From Stutzerimonas stutzeri (GTDB taxonomy: Bacteria; Pseudomonadota; Gammaproteobacteria; Pseudomonadales; Pseudomonadaceae): a stretch of DNA of 64,000 bases. A program made the position numbers and the translations under genes. The stretch is taken from assembly GCF_000952685.1 (NCBI RefSeq), contig NZ_JYHV01000014.1:248001-312000 (forward strand). Direction: 5' to 3'. Below are positions 51,663 to 64,000 of this stretch, one piece after another (position 1 is the first letter of the stretch; each line of letters starts with the position of its first letter). The notes beneath the pieces are model-generated. The model was not told the origin of the DNA, searched no databases, and saw only the letters and a program-made list of their open reading frames with translations.

Positions 51663-52370
51663 TCAACTCAGAGTTATCCAGCGCTGGTTAACCAGCAGTT
51701 CGATAGGGCGATATTCGGTCTTGTAGCTCATCTTGCGGCAGTTCTTGATCCAATAGCCTAGATAGACTGCCTTCAGGCCGAGCCGTGCCGCCTCGCCGAC
51801 CTGCCAGAGAATTGCGAAGCGACCAAGGCTGCGGCGCTCCTCGCTTGGGTCGTAGAAGGTGTAAACCGCAGACAGGCCGTTGGGCAGCACATCGGTCACT
51901 GCGAGGGCGAGCAGGCGACCGTCCAGGCGGAACTCGTAAAAGCGAGAGAAGGGTAGATCACGAACCAGAAAGGTATGGAACTGATCTCGGCTCGGCGGAT
52001 ACATGTCGCCGTCAGCGTGACGTCGCTCGATGTAGCTGGCGTAGAGCGAGTAGTACTCTTCGGTGAATGAAGGCCGAACATTGGTAACGATCAGGTCCGC
52101 GTTGCGCTTGAGAATACGCCTCTGCTGGCGATTGAGCTGTAGTCCTTCGGCAGATATGCGAGCAGGAATGCAGGCGGTGCAGCGCTGGCAATGGGGGCGG
52201 TAAAGATGATCGCCGCTGCGGCGGAACCCCATTTCCGAGAGTTCTGCATACACCTGTACGTCCATCGGCTGACTGGGGTCGAGGAAGAGCGTAGTAGCCT
52301 GCTCGTCGGGCAGATAACTGCACGCGTGGGGCTGGGTAGCATAGAACTTGAGACGAGCCAGTGAAGTCAT
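51663..52370 (-). CDS. bpt: Aspartate/glutamate leucyltransferase (Bpt; ATE1-like)
   Basis: A 235-residue aminoacyl-tRNA:protein transferase that adds leucine to N-terminal Asp or Glu. Two Cys pairs, [15 protein letters not shown], belong to the ATE N-domain; the C-domain has [25 protein letters not shown] and [29 protein letters not shown]. Bacterial members are leucyl- rather than arginyl-transferases, from family knowledge. It is followed 52 bp from aat on the same strand; both make N-degrons for ClpS. Confidence 0.93.
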   Translation of the reverse strand: MTSLARLKFYATQPHACSYLPDEQATTLFLDPSQPMDVQVYAELSEMGFRRSGDHLYRPHCQRCTACIPARISAEGLQLNRQQRRILKRNADLIVTNVRPSFTEEYYSLYASYIERRHADGDMYPPSRDQFHTFLVRDLPFSRFYEFRLDGRLLALAVTDVLPNGLSAVYTFYDPSEERRSLGRFAILWQVGEAARLGLKAVYLGYWIKNCRKMSYKTEYRPIELLVNQRWITLS

Positions 52371-52422
52371 GGTCAGCTCTCGAAAATCTTAAAGTCAGTG
52401 TAGGTCAGCTTGGCTTCGTGGA

Positions 52423-53103
52423 CTAGGTCTCCCATCGGGCGGAACTGGGGTCGTCCAGGTATCTGGCGAGCATCTCGGCGAAGGTTTGGCGGGCGATGGT
52501 TCGCGCACCGAAACTGGCCAAGTGCTGTGTCGGCATCTGGCAGTCAATCAATTTGAAGCCCCAGTCTCGGAGACGTTCCACTAATGTCACGAACCCCACC
52601 TTGGATGCATCAGTCGTGTGGCTGAACATTGATTCGCCGAAGAATAGTCGACCCATGGCCAGGCCATAGAGGCCTCCGACCAGCCGTTCGTCTTGCCAGA
52701 CTTCGACCGAGTGCGCGATGCCGAGCTGATGCAGTTTTTCGTAGGCTTCCTGCATCGGTGTCGTGATCCAGGTTCCGTCAGCGTAACTGCGCGGGCCGGC
52801 GCAGCCCTCGATCACGTCTCGGAAGGCGCGATCGAAAGTGATGTCGAACGCCCCTTGGCGTAGTTTCTTGCGCAAGCTGCGTGAGACGTGCAGCTCCTCT
52901 GGAAACAGCACCGTGCGAGGGTCGGGCGACCACCAGAGCAACGGTTGTCCGTCCTGATACCAGGGGAAGCATCCATGCCGGTAGGCTGCCAGTAAACGCT
53001 CTGGCGATAAGTCGCCTCCCGCGGCGAGTAGCCCGTTGGGGTCACGCATGGCCTTTTCTAGCGGGGGGAACGACAGGTCGTCGCGCTGCAACCAGGTCAG
53101 CAT
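52423..53103 (-). CDS. aat: Leucyl/phenylalanyl-tRNA--protein transferase
   Basis: A 226-residue enzyme adding Leu or Phe to N-terminal Lys or Arg. [52 protein letters not shown] is the characteristic first half, and [48 protein letters not shown] the second. With bpt, clpS and clpA nearby it makes a nearly complete N-end rule set. Confidence 0.94.
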   Translation of the reverse strand: MLTWLQRDDLSFPPLEKAMRDPNGLLAAGGDLSPERLLAAYRHGCFPWYQDGQPLLWWSPDPRTVLFPEELHVSRSLRKKLRQGAFDITFDRAFRDVIEGCAGPRSYADGTWITTPMQEAYEKLHQLGIAHSVEVWQDERLVGGLYGLAMGRLFFGESMFSHTTDASKVGFVTLVERLRDWGFKLIDCQMPTQHLASFGARTIARQTFAEMLARYLDDPSSARWET

Positions 53104-53119
53104 ATCGATACGTCACGAG

Positions 53120-53141
53120 GGGCGGATGTGGACATCCGCCC
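53120..53141. other. Hairpin between trxB and aat
   Basis: A ten-base inverted repeat GGGCGGATGT/ACATCCGCCC separated by only GG; the tip must open to form a real loop. No T tract follows on the minus strand (CCTCGTGACG), so it may act as a partial terminator for trxB. Confidence 0.5.
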
Positions 53142-53151
53142 TGAGGGCTGG

Positions 53152-54108
<957 letters not shown>

Positions 54109-54313
54109 TCATAAGCCTTTGTTGCGAATAGAGAAGCGTGCTCCAGTCGAGCCGCGCTGAAAAAACTGGCGTTTATGCTACACCGAAGCATCGAGAAAAG
54201 CCCAAGCCGGCGCGGAACCGGCATGCCATCGAATCGACAAACCCGTACAATGTCCAATTATCTGGCTGAATACGGTTCATAGAGCGCGCCGCAGGCGCAG
54301 GAAATAAAGCGTT

Positions 54314-56719
54314 TTGAAGAATACCTCCTCTACCGCGCCGGCTTCCGTCTGGCGGCAACAGTTGCATTACCGTCTCAAAGAGGGCGCTTTGATTGCGCTT
54401 GGCGCTCTGTGCGCGTACCTCTGGATGGCATTGCTCACCTACGATCCGGCCGATCCCGGCTGGACTCACACCAGCAACGTCCAGCAAGTCCAGAACGCCG
54501 CTGGTCGCGCCGGGGCCTGGTTCGCCGATGTCCTGTTCATGGCGCTCGGCTATTTTGCGTTCCTGTTTCCGTTGCTGCTGGGGATCAAGACCTGGCAGGT
54601 GTTTCGTGCGCGTCATCAACCCTGGGCCTGGAACGGCTGGCTGTTTTCCTGGCGGCTGATCGGGCTCGTGTTCCTGATCCTTTCGGGCTCTGCGCTGGCC
54701 TATATCCATTTCCAGTTCGCCAATAATCTGCCTGCTTCGGCAGGAGGAGCATTGGGCGAAAGTCTCGGTCAGCTCGCCGAGGCGGCGCTCAATGTTCAGG
54801 GCAGCACCTTGTTGCTGCTGGCTTTCTTCCTGTTCGGCCTGACGGTTTTCACCGACCTGTCCTGGTTCAAAGTAATGGACCTGACTGGCAAGATCACGCT
54901 CGACCTGATCGAACTGATCCAGAGCCTCTTCAGCCGTTGGTGGTCCGCTCGAAACGAGCGCAAGCAGCTCGTCGCGCAACTGCGTGAGGCTGATGATGTA
55001 GTCAACGAAGTGGCCGGTTCGCTCTCCGATCAGCGTGAGCGCGCCAGGGTGAAGGAGCGCTTGCTCGAGCGTGAGGAGTCGCTGAGCAAGCACATGAGCG
55101 AGCGGGAAAAACGCCCAGCGCCGGTTATCCCGCCCGTCGCACCGCCGAAGCCTGTTGAGCAAAGTAAGCGCGTCTTGAAGGAAAAACAGGCCAACCTCTT
55201 TGTCGACCCGCTTATCGAGGGCAGTGTCCCGCCGCTATCGCTGCTGGATGTCGCTGAAAAGCAGCAGAAGCAGTACTCGCCTGAGTCGCTGGAGGCCATG
55301 TCGCGGTTGCTGGAAATCAAGCTGAAGGAGTTCGGTGTCGAGGTCATTGTCGAGTCGGTCCACCCGGGTCCGGTCATCACTCGCTTCGAAATCCAGCCGG
55401 CGGCTGGCGTCAAGGTCAGCCGGATCTCCAACCTGGCCAAGGATCTGGCGCGCTCTCTGGCTGTGATCAGCGTGCGCGTGGTCGAAGTGATTCCCGGCAA
55501 GACCACCGTGGGCATCGAGATCCCCAACGAAGATCGTCAAATCGTGCGGTTCTCAGAAGTGCTGTCGTCCGCGCCATACGACGACGCCAAGTCGCCGGTC
55601 ACCATTGCGCTCGGCCACGACATCGGAGGCAAGCCGGTGATCGCCGATCTAGCGAAAATGCCTCACCTGCTGGTTGCTGGTACCACCGGTTCGGGTAAAT
55701 CGGTCGGGGTGAATGCGATGATCCTGTCGATTCTGTTCAAATCCACGCCTGAAGATGCGCGGTTGATCATGATCGACCCGAAGATGCTCGAATTGTCGAT
55801 CTACGAAGGCATCCCGCATCTGCTGTGCCCGGTGGTGACCGACATGAAGGAGGCGGCTAACGCGCTGCGTTGGAGCGTCGCCGAGATGGAACGTCGCTAC
55901 AAACTGATGGCAGCCATGGGCGTACGTAACCTGGCGGGCTTCAATCGCAAGGTGAAAGAAGCGGAGGAGGCCGGTACGCCGCTCACCGATCCGCTGTATC
56001 GCCGCGAGAGCATGGAAGATGAAGCGCCGTTGTTGAAGAAGCTGCCGACCATCGTCGTGGTGGTGGATGAATTCGCCGACATGATGATGATCGTCGGCAA
56101 GAAGGTCGAAGAACTGATCGCGCGTATCGCACAGAAGGCCCGGGCCGCGGGTATTCATTTGATCCTCGCGACCCAGCGCCCCTCGGTGGATGTGATCACC
56201 GGTCTGATCAAGGCCAACATCCCGACGCGCATGGCATTCCAGGTGTCGAGCAAGATCGACTCACGCACCATCCTTGACCAGGGCGGCGCCGAACAACTGC
56301 TGGGCCATGGCGACATGCTTTATCTGCCGCCGGGTACCGGTCTGCCGATTCGGGTGCACGGCGCCTTTGTTTCCGACGACGAGGTGCATCGCGTCGTCGA
56401 GGCCTGGAAAGCGCGTGGCGCGCCCGACTACATCGAAGAAATTCTGGTGGGCGTCGAGGAGTCGGGCAGCGGTTTCGATAGCTCAGGCGGTGACGGTGGA
56501 AGCGGCGAGGGTAGCGAGGAAGATCCGCTCTACGACGAGGCCGTGCGCTTCGTTACCGAAAGCCGTCGCGCATCGATTTCGGCCGTGCAGCGCAAGCTCA
56601 AGATCGGCTACAACCGCGCCGCTCGTATGATCGAAGCCATGGAAATGGCGGGCGTCGTCACCTCTATGAATACCAATGGCTCGCGCGAAGTGCTCGCGCC
56701 GCCTCCCACCCGCGACTAG
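54314..56719 (+). CDS. ftsK: DNA translocase FtsK
   Basis: An 801-residue septal DNA pump. Four N-terminal helices (about 25-180) are followed by a short linker (about 190-310) and the motor: Walker [19 protein letters not shown] (about 453-470), Walker [13 protein letters not shown], and the C-terminal gamma winged helix [37 protein letters not shown], which reads KOPS sites. Translation starts at TTG 54314 behind a distant AGGAA; I see no better ATG before the first helix. First of a line ftsK-lolA-rarA-crcB. Confidence 0.94.
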   Translation: MKNTSSTAPASVWRQQLHYRLKEGALIALGALCAYLWMALLTYDPADPGWTHTSNVQQVQNAAGRAGAWFADVLFMALGYFAFLFPLLLGIKTWQVFRARHQPWAWNGWLFSWRLIGLVFLILSGSALAYIHFQFANNLPASAGGALGESLGQLAEAALNVQGSTLLLLAFFLFGLTVFTDLSWFKVMDLTGKITLDLIELIQSLFSRWWSARNERKQLVAQLREADDVVNEVAGSLSDQRERARVKERLLEREESLSKHMSEREKRPAPVIPPVAPPKPVEQSKRVLKEKQANLFVDPLIEGSVPPLSLLDVAEKQQKQYSPESLEAMSRLLEIKLKEFGVEVIVESVHPGPVITRFEIQPAAGVKVSRISNLAKDLARSLAVISVRVVEVIPGKTTVGIEIPNEDRQIVRFSEVLSSAPYDDAKSPVTIALGHDIGGKPVIADLAKMPHLLVAGTTGSGKSVGVNAMILSILFKSTPEDARLIMIDPKMLELSIYEGIPHLLCPVVTDMKEAANALRWSVAEMERRYKLMAAMGVRNLAGFNRKVKEAEEAGTPLTDPLYRRESMEDEAPLLKKLPTIVVVVDEFADMMMIVGKKVEELIARIAQKARAAGIHLILATQRPSVDVITGLIKANIPTRMAFQVSSKIDSRTILDQGGAEQLLGHGDMLYLPPGTGLPIRVHGAFVSDDEVHRVVEAWKARGAPDYIEEILVGVEESGSGFDSSGGDGGSGEGSEEDPLYDEAVRFVTESRRASISAVQRKLKIGYNRAARMIEAMEMAGVVTSMNTNGSREVLAPPPTRD

Positions 56720-56735
56720 TCGCACCGAGGGCCTC

Positions 56736-57362
56736 ATGCAATTGATTCGCGTGTTGTTTGCATCCGCTCTGCTGTTTACCCTGGTCCCGGCTCAGGCTGA
56801 CCAATCCGCCTCCGTGCAGCGCCTGACCGGCTTGCTGCAGCAGGCTGAAACCCTGACCGGGCGCTTTTCCCAACTGTCTCTCGACGGCACCGGTACCCAG
56901 CTTCAGGAAACGTCCGGCGAGATGGCCCTGAAGCGGCCTGGTCAGTTCCGCTGGCACACCGACGAGCCGATGGAGCAGTTGCTCATCTCCAATGGCAAGA
57001 AGGTCTGGTTGTACGATCCGGACCTCGAGCAGGTGACCATCCAGACACTGGATCAGCGTCTGACTCACACGCCGGCCTTGCTGCTTTCTGGCGATGTGTC
57101 GGCCATCAGCGAGAATTTCGACGTTTCGCATCAGGAAGCGGGCGAGGTGGTGGATTTCACGCTCAAACCCAAGGCCAAGGACACTCTGTTCGATACCCTG
57201 CGCCTGTCATTCCGCGGCAACGTGATCAATGACATGCAAATGGTCGATGGTGTCGGCCAGCGCACCAATATCCTGTTTCAAGGCGTCAAGCTGAATCAGC
57301 CGCTCAAGGCAGATCTGTTCACCTTCGACATTCCCAAGGGAACCGACGTCATCTCCGAGTGA
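56736..57362 (+). CDS. lolA: Periplasmic lipoprotein carrier LolA
   Basis: A 208-residue periplasmic chaperone moving lipoproteins from LolCDE to LolB. The signal peptide ends at PAQADQ (about residue 21); the barrel has [63 protein letters not shown], and [19 protein letters not shown] near the end. GAGGG precedes ATG 56736. 16 bp after ftsK. Confidence 0.95.
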   Translation: MQLIRVLFASALLFTLVPAQADQSASVQRLTGLLQQAETLTGRFSQLSLDGTGTQLQETSGEMALKRPGQFRWHTDEPMEQLLISNGKKVWLYDPDLEQVTIQTLDQRLTHTPALLLSGDVSAISENFDVSHQEAGEVVDFTLKPKAKDTLFDTLRLSFRGNVINDMQMVDGVGQRTNILFQGVKLNQPLKADLFTFDIPKGTDVISE

Positions 57363-57438
57363 CCCGCGTCCGTACGTCCGCCAACCGATACGGCCTGCGC
57401 TCCCCGCGGGCCGTTTGCATGAGAGGTACCCGCCCGCG

Positions 57439-58764
57439 ATGGACCTGTTCAGTCGCGATCCTATCGCCCAACCGCTAGCTGCACGTCTGCGCGCTGCCAG
57501 CCTCGACGAGTATGTCGGGCAGGAACATCTGCTGGCGCGTGGCAAGCCGTTGCGTGAGGCGCTGGAGCAGGGTGCGCTGCATTCAATGGTGTTCTGGGGG
57601 CCGCCCGGGGTCGGCAAGACGACCTTGGCACGTTTGCTGGCCAAGGTCTCCGATGCCCACTTCGAGACCGTCTCGGCGGTGCTGGCAGGCGTCAAGGAAA
57701 TCCGCCAGGCGGTGGAGATCGCCAAACAGCAGGCGGCGCAGTCCGGCCGGCGCACCATCCTCTTCGTCGACGAGGTGCACCGCTTCAACAAATCGCAGCA
57801 GGATGCCTTTCTTCCATATGTGGAAGACGGCACGCTGATTTTCATCGGTGCCACCACCGAGAACCCTTCGTTCGAACTGAACAACGCCCTGCTATCCAGG
57901 GCTCGCGTGTACGTGCTCAAGAGCCTCGATGAGGCTGCTCTGCGAAGATTGGTTACGCGCGCCTTGACCGAGCCGAAAGGCCTGGGGGATATGCACCTCA
58001 GCTTGCCCGAGGACAGTTTTCAGGTGCTCATGGCCGCGGCTGACGGCGATGGCCGCCGACTGTTGAACCTGTTGGAAAACGCCTCGGATCTGGCTGAAGA
58101 GGGCGGCGAGATCAGCGTCGAGTTGCTGCAGGATCTCTTGGGCGATAGCCGCAGGCGCTTCGACAAGGGCGGCGAGGCCTTCTACGACCAGATCTCGGCG
58201 CTGCACAAATCCGTTCGCGGTTCCAACCCGGACGCCGCACTGTACTGGTTCGCGCGAATGATCGATGGTGGTTGCGACCCGCTCTATATCGCGCGTCGGG
58301 TGGTGCGAATGGCCAGCGAGGAGGTCGGCAATGCCGATCCGCGCGCGATGGGGCTGTGCTTGTCCGCCTGGGATGTTCAGGAGCGCCTGGGCAGTCCGGA
58401 AGGCGAGCTGGCGGTTGCGCAGGCGATTGTCTATCTGGCCTGCGCGCCGAAGAGCAACGCTGTTTACATGGCCTACAAAGCGGCGATGCGCGATGTCGCT
58501 GAAAACGGCTCGCAGGACGTTCCTCTGCATTTGCGTAATGCGCCGACCCGGCTGATGAAGGAGTTGGGTTACGGCAATGAATACCGCTACGCCCATGACG
58601 AGCCCGATGCCTACGCTGCGGGCGAAGACTATTTTCCGGACGCGATGGTGCCGCGTCAGTACTATCAGCCGGTGCCACGCGGGCTGGAGAGCAAGATTCG
58701 CGACAAGCTCGAGCATCTGGCACGGCTCGATCGGGAAAGCCCGCGACAACGGAGAAAAACATGA
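57439..58764 (+). CDS. rarA: Replication-associated recombination protein A (RarA/MgsA, AAA+)
   Basis: A 441-residue clamp-loader-like ATPase acting at stalled forks. Walker A is [17 protein letters not shown] (about 51-67), Walker [19 protein letters not shown] (about 110-127), and sensor [19 protein letters not shown]. The C-terminal tetramerisation region has [23 protein letters not shown] 57439 is chosen over an upstream TTG. Its stop overlaps crcB by four bases. Confidence 0.94.
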   Translation: MDLFSRDPIAQPLAARLRAASLDEYVGQEHLLARGKPLREALEQGALHSMVFWGPPGVGKTTLARLLAKVSDAHFETVSAVLAGVKEIRQAVEIAKQQAAQSGRRTILFVDEVHRFNKSQQDAFLPYVEDGTLIFIGATTENPSFELNNALLSRARVYVLKSLDEAALRRLVTRALTEPKGLGDMHLSLPEDSFQVLMAAADGDGRRLLNLLENASDLAEEGGEISVELLQDLLGDSRRRFDKGGEAFYDQISALHKSVRGSNPDAALYWFARMIDGGCDPLYIARRVVRMASEEVGNADPRAMGLCLSAWDVQERLGSPEGELAVAQAIVYLACAPKSNAVYMAYKAAMRDVAENGSQDVPLHLRNAPTRLMKELGYGNEYRYAHDEPDAYAAGEDYFPDAMVPRQYYQPVPRGLESKIRDKLEHLARLDRESPRQRRKT

Positions 58765-59135
58765 TTCGGATGGTGCTGGCAGTGGTAACCGGTGGCGTGG
58801 TCGGTACGCTGATCCGTTTCGGCTTCGCGACTTGGGTATCGGCCCATTGGCCCCGGCATTTCTATTTGGCAACGCTTGCAGTCAACCTGCTCGGCTGTCT
58901 GCTGATTGGTTACCTGTATGCGTTCTTTCTGGCGCGCCCGGACATTTCCCCGGAGCTGCGGGGCGGCCTCATCATCGGTTTTCTCGGTGCCCTGACGACG
59001 TTTTCCAGCTTTTCCCTCGACGGGTTGCGCCTGCTCGAGAGCGGCCAGCTTGCGACGGCTTTCGGCTATATCGGCGCCAGCGTGCTCGGGGGGCTGCTGG
59101 CCGCCTGGGCTGGCCTGGCGCTCGCCAGGTTATGA
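58761..59135 (+). CDS. crcB: Fluoride ion channel CrcB (Fluc)
   Basis: A 124-residue four-helix membrane protein that exports fluoride. [16 protein letters not shown] and [18 protein letters not shown] are helices 1 and 2 with the pore Asn; [17 protein letters not shown], the most conserved stretch, holds the Phe-box and the sodium site. The ATG overlaps the rarA stop (ATGA). I see no fluoride riboswitch before it, unlike in many crcB genes. Confidence 0.94.
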   Translation: MIRMVLAVVTGGVVGTLIRFGFATWVSAHWPRHFYLATLAVNLLGCLLIGYLYAFFLARPDISPELRGGLIIGFLGALTTFSSFSLDGLRLLESGQLATAFGYIGASVLGGLLAAWAGLALARL

Positions 59136-59156
59136 ACCTTGCCGCGATGACAGTAA

Positions 59157-60488
<1,332 letters not shown>

Positions 60489-60645
60489 TAGCGTCCGATG
60501 GGTACTTGGTGATGGTGGAGCCGGCGCGGTGAGTTGCCGCTCCACGGGCTGGTACTTGGCACTATCCTGACTTCTTGATAGTCGACAAGGGCCGTCTCCC
60601 GCGCAATGGTTGAGATGGACCAACTTTTCTCACCAGGACTCGCTG

Positions 60646-62043
60646 ATGGATTTTCTGCCGCTGTTCCACAATCTCAAAGGTCGCGCGGTGCTGGTCATCG
60701 GTGGCGGTGAAATCGCCCTGCGCAAGGCCCGCCTGTTATCCGAAGCCGGTGCGGTGCTGCGTGTCGTGGCGCCAGAGATTGAGCCGCAGTTGACTGACTT
60801 GGTCGATCGGAGCGGTGGGCAGTCGTGTCTGCGCGGTTATGACCGCGACGACCTTGCTGGATGCGTGCTGGCGATCGCTGCCACCGATGACGAGCCGCTG
60901 AATGCACAGGTGTCGCACGACGCCAAAGCGCTCGGTATACCGGTGAATGTGGTGGATTCTCCTGAGCTGTGCACGGTCATCTTTCCCGCGATCGTCGACC
61001 GCTCGCCGCTGATGATTGCCGTATCCAGCGGCGGTGATGCCCCGGTTCTGGCGCGTCTGATGCGGGCGCGAATCGAAACCTGGGTGCCTGCGGTGTACGG
61101 TCAATTGGCTGGTCTGGCGAAGAAGTTTCGCAGTCAGGTCAAGGCTGCATTGCCGAATGTGCAGCAACGGCGGGTGTTCTGGGAAGAGGTCTTCCAAGGC
61201 ACCATTGCCGAGCGGGCAATGGCGGGACAGCCGCACGAGGCCGAGCGATTGCTGGAGGAAAAGCTCTCCGGCGCAGCGCCCAAAAGCCTCGGCGAGGTGT
61301 ATCTGGTCGGCGCGGGTCCTGGCGACCCGGATCTACTGACATTTCGTGCGCTGCGGTTGATGCAGCAAGCCGACGTTGTGCTCTATGACCGGCTGGTAGC
61401 GCCTGCCATCCTCGATCTGTGTCGTCGCGATGCTGATCGGATCTACGTCGGTAAACAGCGTGCCGAGCATGCCGTCCCTCAAGAGCAGATCAACCAATTG
61501 CTGGTGACGCTGGCCCGGCAGGGCAAGCGAGTGTTGCGCCTGAAGGGTGGCGATCCGTTCATTTTCGGTCGGGGTGGCGAGGAGATCGAAGAGCTGGCGG
61601 CTCACGATATCCCGTTTCAGGTCGTTCCCGGTATCACGGCCGCCAGTGGCTGTGCTGCCTACGCCGGTATCCCACTGACCCACCGTGACCATGCGCAGTC
61701 AGTGCGTTTCGTCACCGGTCATCTGAAGGACGGCAGCTGCGATCTGCCCTGGCCGGAACTGGTGGCGCCCAGCCAGACCTTGGTGTTCTACATGGGCTTG
61801 GTCGGACTGCCGGTGATCTGCCAGCAACTGATCGCTCATGGGCGCGCCGCCGCTACCCCCGTCGCGTTGATCCAGCAAGGCACCACCAGCCACCAGCGCG
61901 TATTAACCGGCACGCTCGCCAATCTGCCCGCGCGCGTCGCAAGCGAGCAGGTTCAAGCCCCGACGCTGATTATTGTCGGCGAGGTGGTGCAGCTCCGGGA
62001 AAAGCTCGCCTGGTTCGAAGGGGCCGGCACCGCATCCGAATAG
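60646..62043 (+). CDS. cysG: Siroheme synthase (uroporphyrinogen methyltransferase/precorrin-2 dehydrogenase/ferrochelatase)
   Basis: A 465-residue trifunctional fusion. The N-terminal dehydrogenase/ferrochelatase domain (about 1-215) has [17 protein letters not shown] and a second segment [14 protein letters not shown]; the C-terminal methyltransferase (about 220-460) has [34 protein letters not shown] and [15 protein letters not shown]. Siroheme is the cofactor of sulfite and nitrite reductase, linking it to cysB/cysH. ATG 60646 has AGGA eight bases upstream. Confidence 0.95.
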   Translation: MDFLPLFHNLKGRAVLVIGGGEIALRKARLLSEAGAVLRVVAPEIEPQLTDLVDRSGGQSCLRGYDRDDLAGCVLAIAATDDEPLNAQVSHDAKALGIPVNVVDSPELCTVIFPAIVDRSPLMIAVSSGGDAPVLARLMRARIETWVPAVYGQLAGLAKKFRSQVKAALPNVQQRRVFWEEVFQGTIAERAMAGQPHEAERLLEEKLSGAAPKSLGEVYLVGAGPGDPDLLTFRALRLMQQADVVLYDRLVAPAILDLCRRDADRIYVGKQRAEHAVPQEQINQLLVTLARQGKRVLRLKGGDPFIFGRGGEEIEELAAHDIPFQVVPGITAASGCAAYAGIPLTHRDHAQSVRFVTGHLKDGSCDLPWPELVAPSQTLVFYMGLVGLPVICQQLIAHGRAAATPVALIQQGTTSHQRVLTGTLANLPARVASEQVQAPTLIIVGEVVQLREKLAWFEGAGTASE

Positions 62044-62098
62044 ACGCGGCGCTCGTGCGCTACGAATCCAGAGCAGATGCTGCGGCCGCGCGCTGTGC

Positions 62099-63097
62099 TC
62101 AGCGCGACCAGATGCCTTTACCCGGCAACCGGTCGCGATCATGCGCACGGCCCAATGCCAGCTGCGGTCCCTTGGGGATGATGCCGTTAGCATTGATATG
62201 ACGGTGGCTCGCGTAGTAATGGCTCTTGATATGGGTGAAGTCGACGGTTTCGGCGATCCCAGGCCATTGGTACAGCTCTCGCAGCCAGTTCGACAGGTTT
62301 GGGTAGTCCTCGATCCGCCGCAGATTGCATTTGAAATGGCCATGGTAGACAGCGTCGAAGCGGACCATTGTGGTGAATAGGCGCCAGTCCGCCTCGGTCA
62401 GGTATTCGCCGGTCAGGTAGCGCTGTTCGCCGAGGCGTTGCTCGAGCCAGTCGAGCTCGTTGAACAGCTCATCGAATGCGGTTTCGTAGGCCTTCTGCGT
62501 GGAGGCGAATCCGGCGCGATAAACGCCATTGTTGACTCGCGGATAGATCCGCTCGTTGAGCATGTCGATCTCGGCGCGTAGCGGTTCGGGGCAAAGGTCG
62601 AGCGTCGATCCGGTCAACTCGTCGAAGGCACTATTGAAGATGCGGATCAGCTCGGCGGACTCGTTGTTGACGATGCGTTGCTGCTGGCGGTCCCAGAGCA
62701 CCGGTACGGTGACGCGGCCGGTGTAGTTATCGTCATCGCGCGTGTAGCGCTGATGCAGGTACTGAAAGCCATCCAACGTGTCACCGGTCGAGCCGGTGTG
62801 TCTGTCGAAGGTCCAGCCATGCTCGGCCATCAGCCAGCTGACGACAGAAACATCGATCAACTGATCGAGCTGCTTGAGTTTGCGATAGATCAGGGTGCGA
62901 TGTGCCCAGGGGCAGGCGAGAGAAACATAGAGGTGATAGCGCCCGGCTTCAGCCTTTACTGCAGGCTGACCCGTTGGGCCGGGCGAGCCGTCCGCAGTCA
63001 CCCAGTCGCGTCGTTGCGCCTGTTCTCGCTGGAATTCGCCATCACGGCTGTTTTCGTACCAACGGTCCTGCCACTGCCCATCGACCAAGAGCCCCAT
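62099..63097 (-). CDS. Glutathionyl-hydroquinone reductase (YqjG/ECM4 type GST)
   Basis: A 332-residue member of the Xi glutathione-transferase class that removes glutathione from glutathionyl-hydroquinones. The catalytic Cys is in LYVSLACPWAHRTLIYR (about residues 54-70, SLACPWA); VPVLWDRQQQRIVNNESAELIRIFNSAFDEL completes the thioredoxin fold, and the helical domain carries QRYLTGEYLTEADWRLFTTMVRFDAVYHGHFKCN. Convergent with cysG across 55 bp. No obvious regulator beside it. Confidence 0.92.
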   Translation of the reverse strand: MGLLVDGQWQDRWYENSRDGEFQREQAQRRDWVTADGSPGPTGQPAVKAEAGRYHLYVSLACPWAHRTLIYRKLKQLDQLIDVSVVSWLMAEHGWTFDRHTGSTGDTLDGFQYLHQRYTRDDDNYTGRVTVPVLWDRQQQRIVNNESAELIRIFNSAFDELTGSTLDLCPEPLRAEIDMLNERIYPRVNNGVYRAGFASTQKAYETAFDELFNELDWLEQRLGEQRYLTGEYLTEADWRLFTTMVRFDAVYHGHFKCNLRRIEDYPNLSNWLRELYQWPGIAETVDFTHIKSHYYASHRHINANGIIPKGPQLALGRAHDRDRLPGKGIWSR

Positions 63098-63185
63098 GTT
63101 CTGCCTCCTCAGACTTTCAGATTAGGGGTCAGTCTATGGAGGATAGTTCGATGGATGGGTCACAATCCCCGGCCATACGCATCGT

Positions 63186-64000
63186 TCAAACCGATAGGTT
63201 GCGTTGCTCCCAGTACTGTCGCGCCTGGATAAATGCGCTCTCGCGCGATTGGCCGAGCCCGCGCAACGCCAGGGCCATCGTCGCCACCACCGCCAGTTCG
63301 CCATAGGCATCTTCGGCGGCGCCCCGCCAGACGGCGAGCAAATGCTGCGGATCGAGTTGCGCCGGTTTGACGTGACGTTGTGGCGAAAGCGCCGGCCAAT
63401 CCTCGTCCCAGGACTCTCCTGCCTGAGTGCCGTACAGGTGCGCCACGCCGTCCGGGTTGATCTCGATCTCGCCGCCTTCACCCTTGATAACGATAGCCGT
63501 GTCACCCAGTAAACGGCTGGCTTCGCGGTGATTTCCCTGGTAACCGGGGTGGAAAATACTCTGCAGGCCGCAACGGGCACCGAGCGGATTGAGGATGCGC
63601 GCCAGCGAGTGGATGGGCGAGCGCAGGCCTAGGATATTGCGTTGATCGATCATCCGCTGCAGGCCCGGCATCCAGGCCCCGAGCGGCGCGAACGCGAGGT
63701 TGGCACGGCCCAGAGCGACGGCGACGCTGTTCCAGTCTTCGCAGCGGGTGATTCCGAGCAGATCGAGTTGCTGCTCGCTATACAGTCGGCCAGCCGTATG
63801 AGCGCCACCACCGTGCATGAGGATGCGAATGCCGTTGTGCGCCAGGCACTTGGCTGCGAGCAGGTACCAGGGCAAATGACGTTTCTTGCCGGCATAGGTC
63901 GGCCAGTCGAGATCGACGGCGATGGCAGGCGCGTGCAGCCGGTCGCGCACGGCCTCGGTGAAGCCGGCAAGCTCTTCGGCGCTTTCTTCCTTGTGCCGCA
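63186..64000 (-). CDS. Anthranilate phosphoribosyltransferase-like protein (TrpD2/YbiB), 5' end outside window
   Basis: At least 271 codons; the frame runs off the right end (residues there read RHKEESAEELAGFTEAVRDR), so this is the C-terminal part of a protein usually about 320-340 residues. LMHGGGAHTAGRLYSEQQLDLLG and GLRSPIHSLARILNPLG match the TrpD2 family, which has the fold of anthranilate phosphoribosyltransferase but binds nucleic acid and is linked to the DNA-damage response in E. coli. The N-terminal start lies beyond the window. Confidence 0.82.
   Translation of the reverse strand, partial: RHKEESAEELAGFTEAVRDRLHAPAIAVDLDWPTYAGKKRHLPWYLLAAKCLAHNGIRILMHGGGAHTAGRLYSEQQLDLLGITRCEDWNSVAVALGRANLAFAPLGAWMPGLQRMIDQRNILGLRSPIHSLARILNPLGARCGLQSIFHPGYQGNHREASRLLGDTAIVIKGEGGEIEINPDGVAHLYGTQAGESWDEDWPALSPQRHVKPAQLDPQHLLAVWRGAAEDAYGELAVVATMALALRGLGQSRESAFIQARQYWEQRNLSV

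Noticed and set aside
60489-60645. Repeated GGTACTTGG/CTGGTACTTGG segments after serS, considered as a small RNA or tRNA
   Set aside because: No cloverleaf, no terminator and no promoter that I can place; treated as plain intergenic DNA.

Overview
The window is chromosomal DNA of a Pseudomonas-type gammaproteobacterium, most likely from the Stutzerimonas (P. stutzeri) side of the family. It is GC-rich and densely coded, and it carries genus markers: OprI, OprF with SigX/CmpX/CrfX/CmaX, lipase with its foldase, ThrH, the AcnD/PrpF methylcitrate route, and adjacent monomeric and homodimeric NADP-isocitrate dehydrogenases. Species is an inference. I see no rRNA, tRNA, CRISPR, insertion sequence or prophage. 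Most genes are core metabolism or housekeeping.

Layout. 1-10.4 kb: the end of a lytic transglycosylase, lipA-lifO behind a likely sigma-54 promoter, greB, an ABC exporter divergent from tesA, an L,D-transpeptidase facing the murein lipoprotein OprI, a small GNAT protein and a DAHP synthase. 10.7-16.1 kb: a ketopantoate-reductase-like gene, cysB, cysH, thrH and pabB. 16.1-19.2 kb: a poorly understood three-gene envelope cassette (periplasmic retropepsin-like protein, cysteine-free transglutaminase-like 7TM protein, cytoplasmic ATP-grasp ligase). 19.5-26.3 kb: a GntR-controlled methylcitrate operon (prpB, prpC, acnD, prpF; no prpD). 26.4-29.7 kb: PEP synthase and its regulator, divergent. 29.9-34.4 kb: rraA and the cell-envelope-stress set cmaX-crfX-cmpX-sigX-oprF.

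34.4-35.05 kb is a gene-poor scar with hairpins and a decayed-looking minus-strand reading frame. 35.05-37.15 kb: isocitrate lyase with a roughly 400-nt leader, a good sigma-70 promoter and an RccR-like inverted repeat. 37.2-40.2 kb: a tight chain of roxA (ribosomal-protein hydroxylase), a GNAT protein, a PLD-like protein and a secretin-N-like periplasmic protein. 40.3-48.3 kb: purB, hflD-mnmA, a NUDIX gene, idh/icd and cspD. 48.5-53.1 kb: an N-degron set (clpS, clpA, infA, leucyltransferase, aat). 53.2-64 kb: trxB, ftsK-lolA-rarA-crcB-serS-cysG, a glutathionyl-hydroquinone reductase and a TrpD2/YbiB-like gene cut by the window edge.

How the genes fit together. Carbon flow at acetate and propionate level is over-represented: glyoxylate shunt, both isocitrate dehydrogenases, methylcitrate cycle and PEP synthase. 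The second theme is the envelope: OprI with an L,D-transpeptidase, OprF/SigX, LolA, the lytic transglycosylase and the retropepsin/7TM/ATP-grasp cassette. The third is protein quality control (ClpAP adaptor plus two N-terminal aminoacyl transferases). The best candidate for an under-described system is the cassette at 16139-19193; the most anomalous DNA is the oprF-aceA gap. Compared with P. aeruginosa from memory, the window joins several blocks that lie apart there, so it is a mosaic of rearranged core segments.
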